NCBI RefSeq assembly: GCF_004340525.1
Contig: NZ_SLWX01000006.1
Coordinates: forward strand, 1 to 64,000
Reading direction: 5' to 3'
Length of the DNA: 64,000 nucleotides
Source of the DNA: Chromatocurvus halotolerans
GTDB lineage: Bacteria; Pseudomonadota; Gammaproteobacteria; Pseudomonadales; Halieaceae
Of this stretch, positions 8,119 to 17,003 are shown one piece after another. How positions within the stretch are numbered: position 1 is the stretch's first letter; every line of letters starts with the position of its first letter. The notes under the pieces were generated by a model. That model saw nothing but the letters and a program-made list of their open reading frames with translations. It did no database searches and was not told where the DNA came from. The position numbers were made by a program, and so were the translations under genes.

Positions 8119-11100
8119 TTATAGCCCGCCTTCTCGGGCCTCGCGAACAGCCCTATTGAAGAAGTGCCTTGTCGCTTTATCCCGCGCCTCAGCATCGGTG
8201 AGGACAATATTCTTCATCTCGTTGTCGCGTTGGAACATGCGGATAGCACCTTGGAAGAACGCATCACGGAACGCCGCGTAGACGACATCGGGTGGATTGT
8301 TCCGCAGCATCTCGGTCATGTCCTCGTCCACGATATCGCGGTTGACCTGTTCAAAACGTATCATGTCCGCTTCGGAGAACTCAGTTCCATGGCGATCATT
8401 GAAAGCTTTGACGATTTCGGACAGCTCCTTCTTCTCGTCATCGGTGTAAGGCTTCGCGCCGAACTCGCTGATGGCGTTCAGGGCTTCCGTGTCTCCAGCA
8501 GCGAGGGACGCGCTGCCTTCTTCTTTTTTATCAACCTTGAACGCCTGAAGCCGGAGCATGTCTTCGGTGATTTCGATCTCCGGCGGCACTTCTCTATTGG
8601 GCAAGAGGCGTGAGAGCCAGTTTCCATAGGCGGCAAGCTTTTCGAGGCTGGTGTCTTCGAGCCTCATCACTTGGGCGATGAAGCTGTAAAATCGACTGTG
8701 GCTTTTCAAAAGCTGACGGAATTCTTCCTGGCGACCTTCGTCCTTGTCGGCCTCGAAGCGAGCGACCGCCTGTTTCACAAGGCCTTCGAGCTGAGCGCGA
8801 TCCGCCCCACTAAGCGGCCCATTAAAATAGGCCTGCGCGAACCGCTCAATCTCTTCTTTATCCAGATAGCCAAACCGATGGAGCCGACCTTCAAGGTCGT
8901 AGATCATATTAGGATCTGACATCGCCTCAACAGTCGTTGCTTCATAGTACGGTTTGAAAGCTGCCTGGATATCTTCGATCGTATTCTGAAAATCGAGGAT
9001 GAAGGTTTGGTCTTTGCTCACACGGGTACGGTTTAAGCGAGAAAGTGTCTGCACTGCCTGGAGCCCGGCCAGCTTGCGATCGACATACATTGCACAAAGC
9101 TTGGGCTGGTCGAATCCGGTCTGGTATTTCTCAGCAACGATCAGGATTTGATAGCTCCCAGGATACGGCGTCCCATCTGGCTTAAAACCATCAAAACGTC
9201 CGGGAAGCTCCGTCTCCGAGAAGTCATTAAGGTCTGCTTCGGTATAGGTTTGTCCGTCCAGCTCAAGCTCGCCTGAAAAGGCGACGAGCGCCTTCAGGCT
9301 CTGATAGCCGTTCTCGCGAATGTATTTCTTGACGCCAAAATAGTATTTGAGCGCATGCTCGCGACTCTGTGTCACGATCATCGCCTTCGCCTGGCCATTG
9401 AGCATACCCATGACGTGGCGTCGGAAATGCTCAACGATGATCTCAACCTTTTGCCCGATGGCGGTGGCATGGAGATTCGCATAGCGCGCGACTTTGCGCT
9501 GGCCCCGCCGCCCGCTCAGCTCCGGATCGTCTTCGATCGTTTTCTCAAGCTGATAATAGGCTTTGTAGGTCATATAGTTCTGGAGCACGTCCAGAATGAA
9601 GCCTTCCTCAATCGCCTGGCGCATCGAGTAGAGGTGGAACGGATGCGGCAAGCCGTCGGGCCCCGGCATACCAAACCGCTCCAGCGTGACATTGCGCGGG
9701 GTCGCCGTGAAGGCGAAGAAGCTGATGTTGGACTGCGGCCCGCGTGCCTTTTGATATTCCGCGATCAGGTCCTCGATGTCGTCGCTCGATGTCGCTTCAC
9801 GAGTGAGCGCATCGGTCATTGCCTGGGCGCTCTTGCCTGACTGGCTTGAATGGGCCTCATCTATGATTACGGCAAAGTTGCGCTTGCCCTGACCGGAAAG
9901 CGCCTTGAGGTGATCGGTCGAGAATTTTTGGATCGTCGTTACGATGATCCGCGCGCCCTTATCGATCGCGTCCTTGAGCTGGCGAGAGGTGCCATCGATC
10001 TTTTTGACGACGCCTTGTGTTTGCTCGAACTGAGCCACCGTCCCCTGAAGCTGGCGATCCAGGACCACGCGGTCGGTCACGATGATGGCAGTGTGGAAGA
10101 CCTGCGCGTCATCTTCGTTATGCAGATTGATCGCATGGTGCGCGAGCCAGCCGATCGTGTTCGATTTTCCGGAACCGGCGGAGTGCTGGACAAGGTAATT
10201 CTTCCCCGCGCCATGCGTTTTTGCGTGCACCATGATCTTGCGCACCGCGTCGAGCTGCTGAAAGCGCGGGAAGATCATGGCCTCGTTCTTGCCACTCACC
10301 TCCAGAGTAATGAACTGGCCGATCACATTAATCAGGACCGAACGTGAGAAGACGGCGGAACCCCAATCACCATCGTTGTAGAGATAGGCGATACGATGCT
10401 CGCCTTCGATGTCGGGGTTCCCGGCCCCGCCGTCACGCCCACGATTGAAGGGGAGAAACCGCGTCTTCCCGTTCTGGAGCCGCGTTGTCATCGATACGTT
10501 GTCTTCATCGATCGCAAAGTGGACAAGAGCGCCCCGTTTGAAGGTCAACAACGGCTCGTTCGCTGGCGAACGGTCCCGCTTGTACTGTTTTTCGGCGTGC
10601 TTGAAGGTCGTGCCGGTCAGAAGATTTTTCGCTTCAATCGTCGCGATGGGCAGCCCGTTCAGGAAGAGGACGACATCAATACGGTTGCCGTGCTTTTGGC
10701 TGTAGGCGACCTCATCCATCACGCTGAGGATGTTCGCTTCATATTCAGCGACGCGCTTGGGCTCCAGCCTGCTTGCCGGGCGGAAATAGCAGAGCGTGAA
10801 TGGTATGCCGGGGACGATCTTGATCCCCTGGCGCAGGACATCGAGAATTCCGCGATCCTTCAGCGCTTTGTCGAGCTGCTTGAACAGAACGTCTTCGGCG
10901 GACGCCGCGTAGTGCTGCTCCAGCTTTTCCCAGGAATCGGCCTGCGTTTCCTTCAGGAAGCGAACGACCAGCTCACGGTCCATCGCGAGCGATTTGTCAA
11001 AATGGATGTCGCCTCGATAGGCGCAGCTTTTTTCCGATCCGACACGGCGCTCATATCCCAGGCCATCGATCAGGTTCTGGATCAAGTGCTCCTGGAGGAC

Positions 11101-11139
11101 ATCTTCCTTATGGACATCAGCGGCGGCGTGTTCGGTCAT
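8119..11139 (-). CDS. hsdR: type I restriction enzyme R subunit (HsdR)
   Basis: A 1006-aa restriction and translocase subunit. The N-terminal nuclease shows D155 and E169-A-K171 of the PD-ExK site. The SF2 translocase has Walker A SAGSGKS (320-326) and DEAH (427-430), followed by TATPRN and LSRLNR motifs. The C-terminal helical region is intact, so the enzyme looks full length. With HsdM and HsdS it cuts foreign DNA lacking the methylation mark, after ATP-driven translocation. Its ATG overlaps the hsdS stop by four bases, and its TAA lies two bases before the SIR2 start. Confidence 0.95.
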   Translation of the reverse strand: MTEHAAADVHKEDVLQEHLIQNLIDGLGYERRVGSEKSCAYRGDIHFDKSLAMDRELVVRFLKETQADSWEKLEQHYAASAEDVLFKQLDKALKDRGILDVLRQGIKIVPGIPFTLCYFRPASRLEPKRVAEYEANILSVMDEVAYSQKHGNRIDVVLFLNGLPIATIEAKNLLTGTTFKHAEKQYKRDRSPANEPLLTFKRGALVHFAIDEDNVSMTTRLQNGKTRFLPFNRGRDGGAGNPDIEGEHRIAYLYNDGDWGSAVFSRSVLINVIGQFITLEVSGKNEAMIFPRFQQLDAVRKIMVHAKTHGAGKNYLVQHSAGSGKSNTIGWLAHHAINLHNEDDAQVFHTAIIVTDRVVLDRQLQGTVAQFEQTQGVVKKIDGTSRQLKDAIDKGARIIVTTIQKFSTDHLKALSGQGKRNFAVIIDEAHSSQSGKSAQAMTDALTREATSSDDIEDLIAEYQKARGPQSNISFFAFTATPRNVTLERFGMPGPDGLPHPFHLYSMRQAIEEGFILDVLQNYMTYKAYYQLEKTIEDDPELSGRRGQRKVARYANLHATAIGQKVEIIVEHFRRHVMGMLNGQAKAMIVTQSREHALKYYFGVKKYIRENGYQSLKALVAFSGELELDGQTYTEADLNDFSETELPGRFDGFKPDGTPYPGSYQILIVAEKYQTGFDQPKLCAMYVDRKLAGLQAVQTLSRLNRTRVSKDQTFILDFQNTIEDIQAAFKPYYEATTVEAMSDPNMIYDLEGRLHRFGYLDKEEIERFAQAYFNGPLSGADRAQLEGLVKQAVARFEADKDEGRQEEFRQLLKSHSRFYSFIAQVMRLEDTSLEKLAAYGNWLSRLLPNREVPPEIEITEDMLRLQAFKVDKKEEGSASLAAGDTEALNAISEFGAKPYTDDEKKELSEIVKAFNDRHGTEFSEADMIRFEQVNRDIVDEDMTEMLRNNPPDVVYAAFRDAFFQGAIRMFQRDNEMKNIVLTDAEARDKATRHFFNRAVREAREGGL

Positions 11140-12452
11140 GCGCGCGCCTCCCGAGGAGCCATATCCTCTTCAATTTGATCGAGGCGGCGGTCCGTCTGTC
11201 CCTGCTTGCCCCAGGTCGCCACGTCGATCTGTCCCGTGACGGCGGCGGTGATCAGGGCTGAGCGGTATTCTTTGAGCTGATCAATAGACGCATGAATTTT
11301 CTCACCTAACGCAGTGTAGGTATCTAAGTTGGCATCCAGACGAGCGAGAATCTCGTCCTGCTCATCCAATGGGGGCATAAGGCAGGGGAAGTTATAGACT
11401 TCTGGAACACGAAGATGTCCAACTGTACTGCCTTTACGTCGCAGACCCACATAATGTTGGCCAATTGCACTATAAATCGTGTGCACTATATAACTCGCTC
11501 TCATGAGCTTTTTGTTGGGTCGATAAAGCATCATTCTTTGACCAAGACAGGCTTCAAGGTCCTCTGGATAAAGGCATGCTTCGCCCATCGGCGCCTCACG
11601 GGTAATCAACACATCTCCCGCCGATGGCTTTCCTCTTTTTGTCCATTCTTCGTAGGAGTCCTTGTCTGTTGGATATCCACCAGACTGCACAAACTGACCT
11701 TCCTTGATGCAAGTTGTTCGGATAACCCAATACTGGCCCTCGTCCACCTGAGGTGGAGTACGGTTTTTGCAGTCGATCACTTCCGAGCAGACATCTTTCA
11801 TCCTGACCCATTGCCAGTGGCCGGGAATGTCGTCCATCCAGTCAAGACCGGAGCGTTTGCGAGTTGAAGGAGTGCGTGTGCCATTGCACAGAAGTTGAGT
11901 AACTTCAGCCAGTCGGCGGATTTTCTGAAGCTCTACCAACCGTTGCTTCTTCCCGATCAGTTGGTCGATGCGGGCGGTCTCGCGGTCAAGAAAATCCGCG
12001 ATGGCTTTTTGGGTGTCGAGGTCTGGGAGTTCCAGTTCCATAGACAAGAAGGCGTCTGGATATAACCGCAGTCGGGACTCGATAATGCCTTTGGACCGCG
12101 CTCGGAAGACTGACCGCATGTGCTCTGATCGCAAGCGATGATGGATAAACCTCCGATCCGCGTAAGTCGGATCGATTTTGTAAACGGCGTATGCCGGGCT
12201 GACGATGCCGTCATGGTCGGAGACGCCATATGCACCTTTCCAAGCGAGCATATAGTTCATCACAAAATCACCCGCCCTGACTATGCGGTAACCTTCAAGT
12301 GACTCAGCTCGGCTTTCTGCGGATTCATCATCAAACGCCTCCGCGCGTGGCTTTACGCCGTAATACTCTGATACGGAGAGAAGTGTCTCTTCACCGGTGG
12401 AAGAGAATTCGTTGCGCTCGGGCATGAAGTATTTGAAGCGCCTGCGGATCAC
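11136..12452 (-). CDS. hsdS: type I restriction specificity subunit (HsdS)
   Basis: A 438-aa DNA-recognition subunit with two target-recognition domains. Each is followed by the conserved helical spacer: PDLDTQKAIADFLDRETARID near 140-165 and PPLDEQDEILARLDAN near 365-380. The two-half layout predicts a bipartite target sequence, which cannot be read from the protein alone. GTG is the likely start, overlapping the hsdM stop in a GTGA unit. The first recognition half is slightly short at its N-terminus compared with many HsdS proteins, but both spacers are present. Confidence 0.93.
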   Translation of the reverse strand: MIRRRFKYFMPERNEFSSTGEETLLSVSEYYGVKPRAEAFDDESAESRAESLEGYRIVRAGDFVMNYMLAWKGAYGVSDHDGIVSPAYAVYKIDPTYADRRFIHHRLRSEHMRSVFRARSKGIIESRLRLYPDAFLSMELELPDLDTQKAIADFLDRETARIDQLIGKKQRLVELQKIRRLAEVTQLLCNGTRTPSTRKRSGLDWMDDIPGHWQWVRMKDVCSEVIDCKNRTPPQVDEGQYWVIRTTCIKEGQFVQSGGYPTDKDSYEEWTKRGKPSAGDVLITREAPMGEACLYPEDLEACLGQRMMLYRPNKKLMRASYIVHTIYSAIGQHYVGLRRKGSTVGHLRVPEVYNFPCLMPPLDEQDEILARLDANLDTYTALGEKIHASIDQLKEYRSALITAAVTGQIDVATWGKQGQTDRRLDQIEEDMAPREARA

Positions 12453-14461
12453 GCCGCCACCTCCTTCAGCAGGCCGGCAATCTCGGCTTCGAGCGTTTTC
12501 AGCTCCGCGTCGATCTCTTCAAGCGGACGGGGCGGCACATACTGGTAGAAATAGCGATTGAAGTTGATTTCATAGCCGATGCGGCCAACCTGCTTATCGC
12601 GGGCGTCGGTATAGCTTTTATCGATCCAGGCATCGGGCACGAAGGGAAGCACTTCGCGCTTTACATACTCCCGCCAATCTTCACCCAGTGGCACAAGTTC
12701 ATGGTCGCGCAAGTTCGTGTCGGGCTCGGGCTTACCCTTGCCGTCGGTGCAGATGTCGGCGTCTTCATCGCACTCGGACAGGGCGGACAAGATCGCCTTT
12801 TTCAGCGGCGCGCCGATCTTGAAATCGAGGGCAGCCAATGCGTCCGTCAATTCATCGGTGAACGCAGCGCGGTTTGTGAAGAGGCGATCCGGGATCGCCG
12901 CCAGTGCATCGAGCACCGCTTGCTGCTCATCGTTGTTAAGCTTCTGAAAAGCCTTCTCGTCGTGCAGCCGCGCAAGGCGTTCCTCGCTCACATGAAAATT
13001 CAGGCGAAGCGGACGTTCGACCCGAATTTCGCGGTAGCCGAAGTCGGTAGTGTCGAAGATTTTTGAAACATTATCCTGGCCGCTCTCGCCGTTCAGGAAG
13101 TCGGCATAGAGCCGGACGATTTCCGCGCGGGCCTCGTCCGGGATTTCCCGTCGCTTGGAGCCGAGGGATTTGCGCATCGATTTCCAGAAGCGCTCGCCGC
13201 TGGCGTCGATCAATTGCACCTTGCCGCGGCGACTGGCGGGCTTCCGGTTGGTGAGAAGCCAGACATAGGTCTGAATGCCGGTGTTGTAGAAAAGGTCGGT
13301 GGGCAAAGCGACGATCGCCTCGACCCAATCATTTTCGAGCATCCAACGGCGGATTTCACTTTCGCCGGATTGCGCGCCGCCTGTGAACAGCGGGGAGCCA
13401 TTCATGACGATTCCGATGCGCGAGCCGTCCTCGTCATCGCGCATTTTCGAGATCATGTGCTGAAGGAAAAGAAGCTGACCGTCGGAGATACGCGGCGTGC
13501 CCGCCCCGAAGCGGCCCTCCATGCCCATATTCTCGGCTTCCGCCTTGATCGGGTCCTGATACTTCTTCCAGTCCACGCCATATGGCGGATTGGACAGCAT
13601 GTAGTGGAACTTCTTGCTCGCATGCGCATCGGTTGTGAGCGTGTTGCCGAAGGCGATCTGCTCGGGGTCATGGCCCGTCACGAGCATGTCGGATTTGCAG
13701 ATACCGAAGGATTCGGGGTTTAGCTCCTGGCCAAACAGCTCAACGCGGATCGATGGGTTGAAGCCTTTGAGCGCTTCCTCGGTCAGCGCAAGCATGCCGC
13801 CGGTTCCGCAAGCGGGATCGTAGACCTGGCGAATGATGCCACGCCCGGTGAGCTTGGCGTCATCGTTGGCGATCAGAAGATCGACGATCAGTCGGATCAC
13901 TTCGCGCGGGGTGAAATGCTCCCCCGCCGTCTCGTTCGACATTTCCGAGAAGCGGCGGATCAGTTCTTCGAAGAGGTACCCCATCTCGATATTGCTGATC
14001 GAATCAGGGTGCAGGTCAATCTCGCAGAAACGCTCGAACACGTTCCAGAGGATGCCTCCGTCCTTCAGGCGCTTGAGCTGATCGGTGAACAGGAATTTAT
14101 CAAGGAAGATGTCGCGGACATTCGGTGAGAATTTCGTTATGTAGTCGACGAGGTTCTGGTGAAGTTGGCCAGGGTCCTGCCCCTTCAGGCTGCCGAAGGT
14201 GAAGCGCGAGAGATTGTAGACCTTCACATTGCCGCCGACCGCGCCAAACAGAATCATGTCGCGCGTAGCTTCATCAGCCCCTTCCGGAAGGGACTTCTCG
14301 GCGTCGAGTACAGCTTGCTTGCTGTCCTGAAGAATGCAATCGAGACGACGAAGAACAACGAAAGGCAAGATGACTTTGCCGTACTCCGATTGCTTGAAAT
14401 CCCCACGTAGGATTTCAGCTATTGACCAGACGAAACCGCTCAACGATTTTATGTCGCTCAC
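12449..14461 (-). CDS. hsdM: type I restriction methyltransferase subunit (HsdM)
   Basis: A 670-aa N6-adenine methyltransferase. An HsdM N-terminal helical domain is followed by the SAM-binding motif DPACGTGG (215-222) and the catalytic NPPY (291-294). The protein is longer than the classic ~520-aa HsdM because of a C-terminal extension ending in a coiled-coil-like stretch (LEEIDAELKTLEAEIAGLL). The start is GTG, overlapping the stop of the upstream ribbon-helix-helix gene by four bases. It protects self DNA and forms the M2S core of the complex. Confidence 0.95.
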   Translation of the reverse strand: MSDIKSLSGFVWSIAEILRGDFKQSEYGKVILPFVVLRRLDCILQDSKQAVLDAEKSLPEGADEATRDMILFGAVGGNVKVYNLSRFTFGSLKGQDPGQLHQNLVDYITKFSPNVRDIFLDKFLFTDQLKRLKDGGILWNVFERFCEIDLHPDSISNIEMGYLFEELIRRFSEMSNETAGEHFTPREVIRLIVDLLIANDDAKLTGRGIIRQVYDPACGTGGMLALTEEALKGFNPSIRVELFGQELNPESFGICKSDMLVTGHDPEQIAFGNTLTTDAHASKKFHYMLSNPPYGVDWKKYQDPIKAEAENMGMEGRFGAGTPRISDGQLLFLQHMISKMRDDEDGSRIGIVMNGSPLFTGGAQSGESEIRRWMLENDWVEAIVALPTDLFYNTGIQTYVWLLTNRKPASRRGKVQLIDASGERFWKSMRKSLGSKRREIPDEARAEIVRLYADFLNGESGQDNVSKIFDTTDFGYREIRVERPLRLNFHVSEERLARLHDEKAFQKLNNDEQQAVLDALAAIPDRLFTNRAAFTDELTDALAALDFKIGAPLKKAILSALSECDEDADICTDGKGKPEPDTNLRDHELVPLGEDWREYVKREVLPFVPDAWIDKSYTDARDKQVGRIGYEINFNRYFYQYVPPRPLEEIDAELKTLEAEIAGLLKEVAA

Positions 14462-14646
14462 ACTGGCCCCTCTTCCCTCGGCTTGGCTTCTTCATTTTTC
14501 AGGGAATGCTCCAAAATGTAGCGCCGCATAAAATCACGGAGGACTTGCGCCGCTGGTCGGTCCTGAGCACGACAGGCGGCAACGAACTCGTCTCGGAGTT
14601 CGCGCTCCACGCGGATACGGAACCCGGAATCTTTCCCTTTCATCAT
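14458..14646 (-). CDS. small ribbon-helix-helix-type protein leading the operon
   Basis: A 61-62-aa protein starting MMKGKDSGFRIRVEREL, with strand then helix-helix spacing (RELRDEFVAACRAQ, AAQVLRDFMRRYILEH) that fits a ribbon-helix-helix DNA-binding fold. Such small proteins often precede hsdM and are likely regulators. A longer reading frame extends to 15180 but the extension is low-complexity and lacks a ribosome site. A sigma70-like promoter sits directly before the short start, giving a nearly leaderless message. The stop overlaps the hsdM GTG. Confidence 0.6.
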   Translation of the reverse strand: MMKGKDSGFRIRVERELRDEFVAACRAQDRPAAQVLRDFMRRYILEHSLKNEEAKPREEGPV

Positions 14647-14651
14647 GAAAA

Positions 14652-14679
14652 AGTGTATCCAATGTGACCACACCTGCAA
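14652..14679 (-). promoter_or_regulatory. putative sigma70 promoter of the RM-SPARSA operon
   Basis: On the minus strand TTGCAG (14674-14679) and TACACT (14652-14657) are separated by 16 bp. The predicted transcript would begin at or just before the ATG of the ribbon-helix-helix gene, so translation may be leaderless. A GTGT...ACAC dyad overlaps the spacer and could be the operator of that protein. Confidence 0.45.
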
Positions 14680-15225
14680 AGGAAAAAATGATTTCCGATT
14701 GTGGACTTTGGCAACGCATCCAAGCAGGTCTCCATGGTCGGGGTCCAGCGTCGAGGCGCTGGCGCTGATCCAACGCGCGGAGTTTTGGTCGTCGGTATCG
14801 GGGCACGACAGCCCTGATCGGCATCCAATCGGCGGACGGTTGGCCTCAATGGAGTTGCCCCCACGGCGTGGCCTCCATGGCATGGCTGAGGGGTCCAGGG
14901 GGCAATAGCATGCCCGCCTGGTATTCCTGAAAGGATCGATGGGGTGCAGGGGAGCGCCGAAGGCTCCCTTGCGAGTGATGGAACGGCGACACGTTTCCCC
15001 GGCTCTCGGCGTGCTCTCAGCAACGTCGAAGCTGGCGCCGGGGGATGCAACGGGGGGCGCAGCGGCCCCCTTGCCAAGATGTGTGGTAGTACCACACACA
15101 TCTTGCGGTCCAAATAGGACCGGGATTTCGTGTACTACCACCACCGCTTCGCGGATGTTGGTACTACTTCGGCGGCTCACGCGGCCTTAGTTACTCACCA
15201 CGCCAACACCTTAGCCCGCCGCTTA
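14680..15225. other. gene-free palindrome-rich segment
   Basis: About 550 bp between the operon start and the next gene's stop. The right half is packed with inverted repeats: GGGGGC/GCCCCC (15053-15070), an imperfect 29-bp palindrome at 15076-15104 centred on GGTAGTACC, GGTCC/GGACC (15107-15121), and further GTACTACC (15132-15139) and GGTACTAC (15160-15167) words. ORFs across it have no coding support. It may be a regulatory or replication/transfer site; no known oriT or origin is recognised. Confidence 0.45.
15076..15167. repeat. cluster of GGTAGTACC-type inverted and direct motifs
   Basis: A 29-bp near-palindrome (15076-15104) has arms AAGATGTGTGGTA and TACCACACACATCTT, the right arm two bases longer. 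Related words recur at 15132-15141 (GTACTACCAC) and 15158-15167 (TTGGTACTAC). Three copies in 90 bp in mixed orientation suggest a multi-site binding region. Confidence 0.5.
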
Positions 15226-16566
15226 TCAGTCGTAGTCTTCAAGCCAATCGACTGTTCTGGGATCAACCGATGGTAACTGAAGGCCGAAGCGCGTCGCCTG
15301 CGCCATAAAAAAGTCGTAAACCTCCCATCGGTTAGTATCAATATCAAAAAACGTTACGCGCGGTGGGTTAAACACCCGCCCTGGACGCTCGTCTTCGAAC
15401 CTTGAAGAGGATATGCGAGCGTTAGAAACAGCCGCGCGCAGTCCATAGTAAACGTGATTGACCAATGGAAGTGGATGCCCACAGAATTGCATGGATGCAC
15501 TAACTCGCGCATCGTTATTTACTCCAAAAAGCTCTAGGTGCATGCTTGTTTCAACAGCCTGATCGATGTGAAACAAATTTACGAGCAATCTAGCGCCTGA
15601 TATATCGCTCTCAAGAATTTTGCAGCGTTCGCCTCGAAGATAAGAGTCTCGATCAAACTGGTTATCGGGCACTGGCTGGCTGGCAAATTCGTTATTCAGG
15701 TTCTTGAATTCGGGCGCGGCCATGCCGCCGAATACTAGAGGCTCTGCAGTGGCAAAAAAACGAACGAATGGGATAGTCAGGCCCATCTGTACCACCTCTT
15801 TGTCGCGCCACTGCCAGGCTTTGAAAAGGGACAGAAATTCTTCAGATATTTTCTGGTCGGCCAGTATGCCTTTAAGGGGATAGAGTAATATCGAAACCGG
15901 GCGCATGCCGCCCGACAATATATCACCAAAACAAATGATCGCATTTGGTGCATATGCCGTCTTAAACTTCGTGAAGCGGGAAAAAGCCTGCAGCTTTGCA
16001 TCTTCCCCGTCGAAAGCCTCTCCGTTGATCATACGGAACATGCACTCGTAATCTTCGCCAACGTCAATCCCGAGCTCATAGACGTCGATGGAGCCAGCCC
16101 AGATTGGCGGAATGTCGGCGCTGATGAGCTCCGCTCCTTTCGCCTGCCAGGCACCCGCCGAGTAGCCAAGCTTCCCCCAAAGCAGTTGTGCTGCATCCTC
16201 ATACCGAGTTGCGTTATCTCCTGCCACGAACCCGCCGTCGAGCACCAGCTGAAGAAAGGCGTGATACACCTGAAGCTTGGCGTCACTCGTGTTCCAGAGC
16301 TCACCTGGACGTAGATCACGAGCTAAGGCATCCCTGAGGTCGCTATCGGTGACAGCCTCATAATTTAGGGTGAATGCCGCACCATCGTCGAAGCGGATAT
16401 GGGCACTATGATCACGTAGCGTCTTGTAAATAGCCTGAAGATATCGGCCACGCCCAAAGGCGCGGCTTTCGCCTTTCCGTCTCCAGAATTCTTCACAAAG
16501 CCCTTTCCAGATCGTCGCTCGCTGGATCGTCGAGTCGTAAGTACGTCTGACAACTGCCGTTCTCAT
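15226..16566 (-). CDS. conserved-looking hypothetical protein, 446 aa
   Basis: I do not recognise this protein. It is a soluble, globular-looking 446-aa sequence without transmembrane segments, signal peptide or a clear nucleotide-binding motif. Acidic segments such as GIDVGEDYECMF and a C-terminal TVDWLEDYD are visible. The start at 16566 (MRTAVVRR) is preferred over a TTG 21 bp further out; neither has a strong ribosome site. It is divergent from the three-gene set at 16665-18703 across a 98-bp shared promoter region, so the two may be functionally linked. Its position among defence genes makes a defence or element-maintenance role possible but unproven. Confidence 0.6.
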   Translation of the reverse strand: MRTAVVRRTYDSTIQRATIWKGLCEEFWRRKGESRAFGRGRYLQAIYKTLRDHSAHIRFDDGAAFTLNYEAVTDSDLRDALARDLRPGELWNTSDAKLQVYHAFLQLVLDGGFVAGDNATRYEDAAQLLWGKLGYSAGAWQAKGAELISADIPPIWAGSIDVYELGIDVGEDYECMFRMINGEAFDGEDAKLQAFSRFTKFKTAYAPNAIICFGDILSGGMRPVSILLYPLKGILADQKISEEFLSLFKAWQWRDKEVVQMGLTIPFVRFFATAEPLVFGGMAAPEFKNLNNEFASQPVPDNQFDRDSYLRGERCKILESDISGARLLVNLFHIDQAVETSMHLELFGVNNDARVSASMQFCGHPLPLVNHVYYGLRAAVSNARISSSRFEDERPGRVFNPPRVTFFDIDTNRWEVYDFFMAQATRFGLQLPSVDPRTVDWLEDYD

Positions 16567-16664
16567 ACTGCGTCCGCTGCCTGCCAACCGGCTGCCTGTC
16601 TCAAGCCTTCACTGCGTTCACACTTTCGGACATCGACATACCACATGTAGCGAAGACGTGAATC

Positions 16665-17003
16665 ATGAGAGATCAGGACGAAACAAATACCGGAAAACAC
16701 TGGAGGACGAGCGCGCCGCCTTCGGCGATCGAGCACTTCTCCAGCGAGTTGAAACGGCTGCGCACTCCCTCGCCCGCTGTAATCGCTCAAGTAATCCGCG
16801 ATGCGCTTTTTGCTCACGCGGAAGCCGAGCAAGCAGCGGCAGAGAGGATCGCCGAAGCAAAGGCGAGCCTGGCGCAGGATTTCTATGCCTTCCTGGAACT
16901 TCACACCGATACTGCCGCGTCCGACAAGCTCAGCGCAAAGAAAACCCGTCTTTTGGATACGGCGCTCGAAGACATACAGGAGTTTTCTGATGAGCAAAAT
17001 TAA
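16665..17003 (+). CDS. hypothetical 112-aa helical protein, first of a three-gene set
   Basis: A small Ala/Glu-rich protein predicted to be mostly helical (HAEAEQAAAERIAEAKASLAQD), with no signal peptide or membrane segment. No family is recognised. The next gene starts 14 bases before this gene ends, so the two are translationally coupled. It most likely acts with the membrane protein encoded downstream. The start at 16665 (MRDQDET) is chosen because it opens the frame just after the divergent promoter region; the ribosome site is weak. Confidence 0.6.
   Translation: MRDQDETNTGKHWRTSAPPSAIEHFSSELKRLRTPSPAVIAQVIRDALFAHAEAEQAAAERIAEAKASLAQDFYAFLELHTDTAASDKLSAKKTRLLDTALEDIQEFSDEQN

Noticed and set aside
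10396-11178. 260-aa plus-strand frame
   Set aside because: Antisense to the hsdR N-terminus, which carries its own conserved nuclease motifs.
14458-15180. 240-aa version of the ribbon-helix-helix protein
   Set aside because: The extra 178 residues are Pro/Arg-rich, cross several palindromes and lack a ribosome site; a promoter lies just before the short start.
16801-16989. N-terminal extension of the four-helix membrane protein
   Set aside because: It is Arg/Gln-rich and out of frame with the well-formed upstream small gene, which it overlaps completely.
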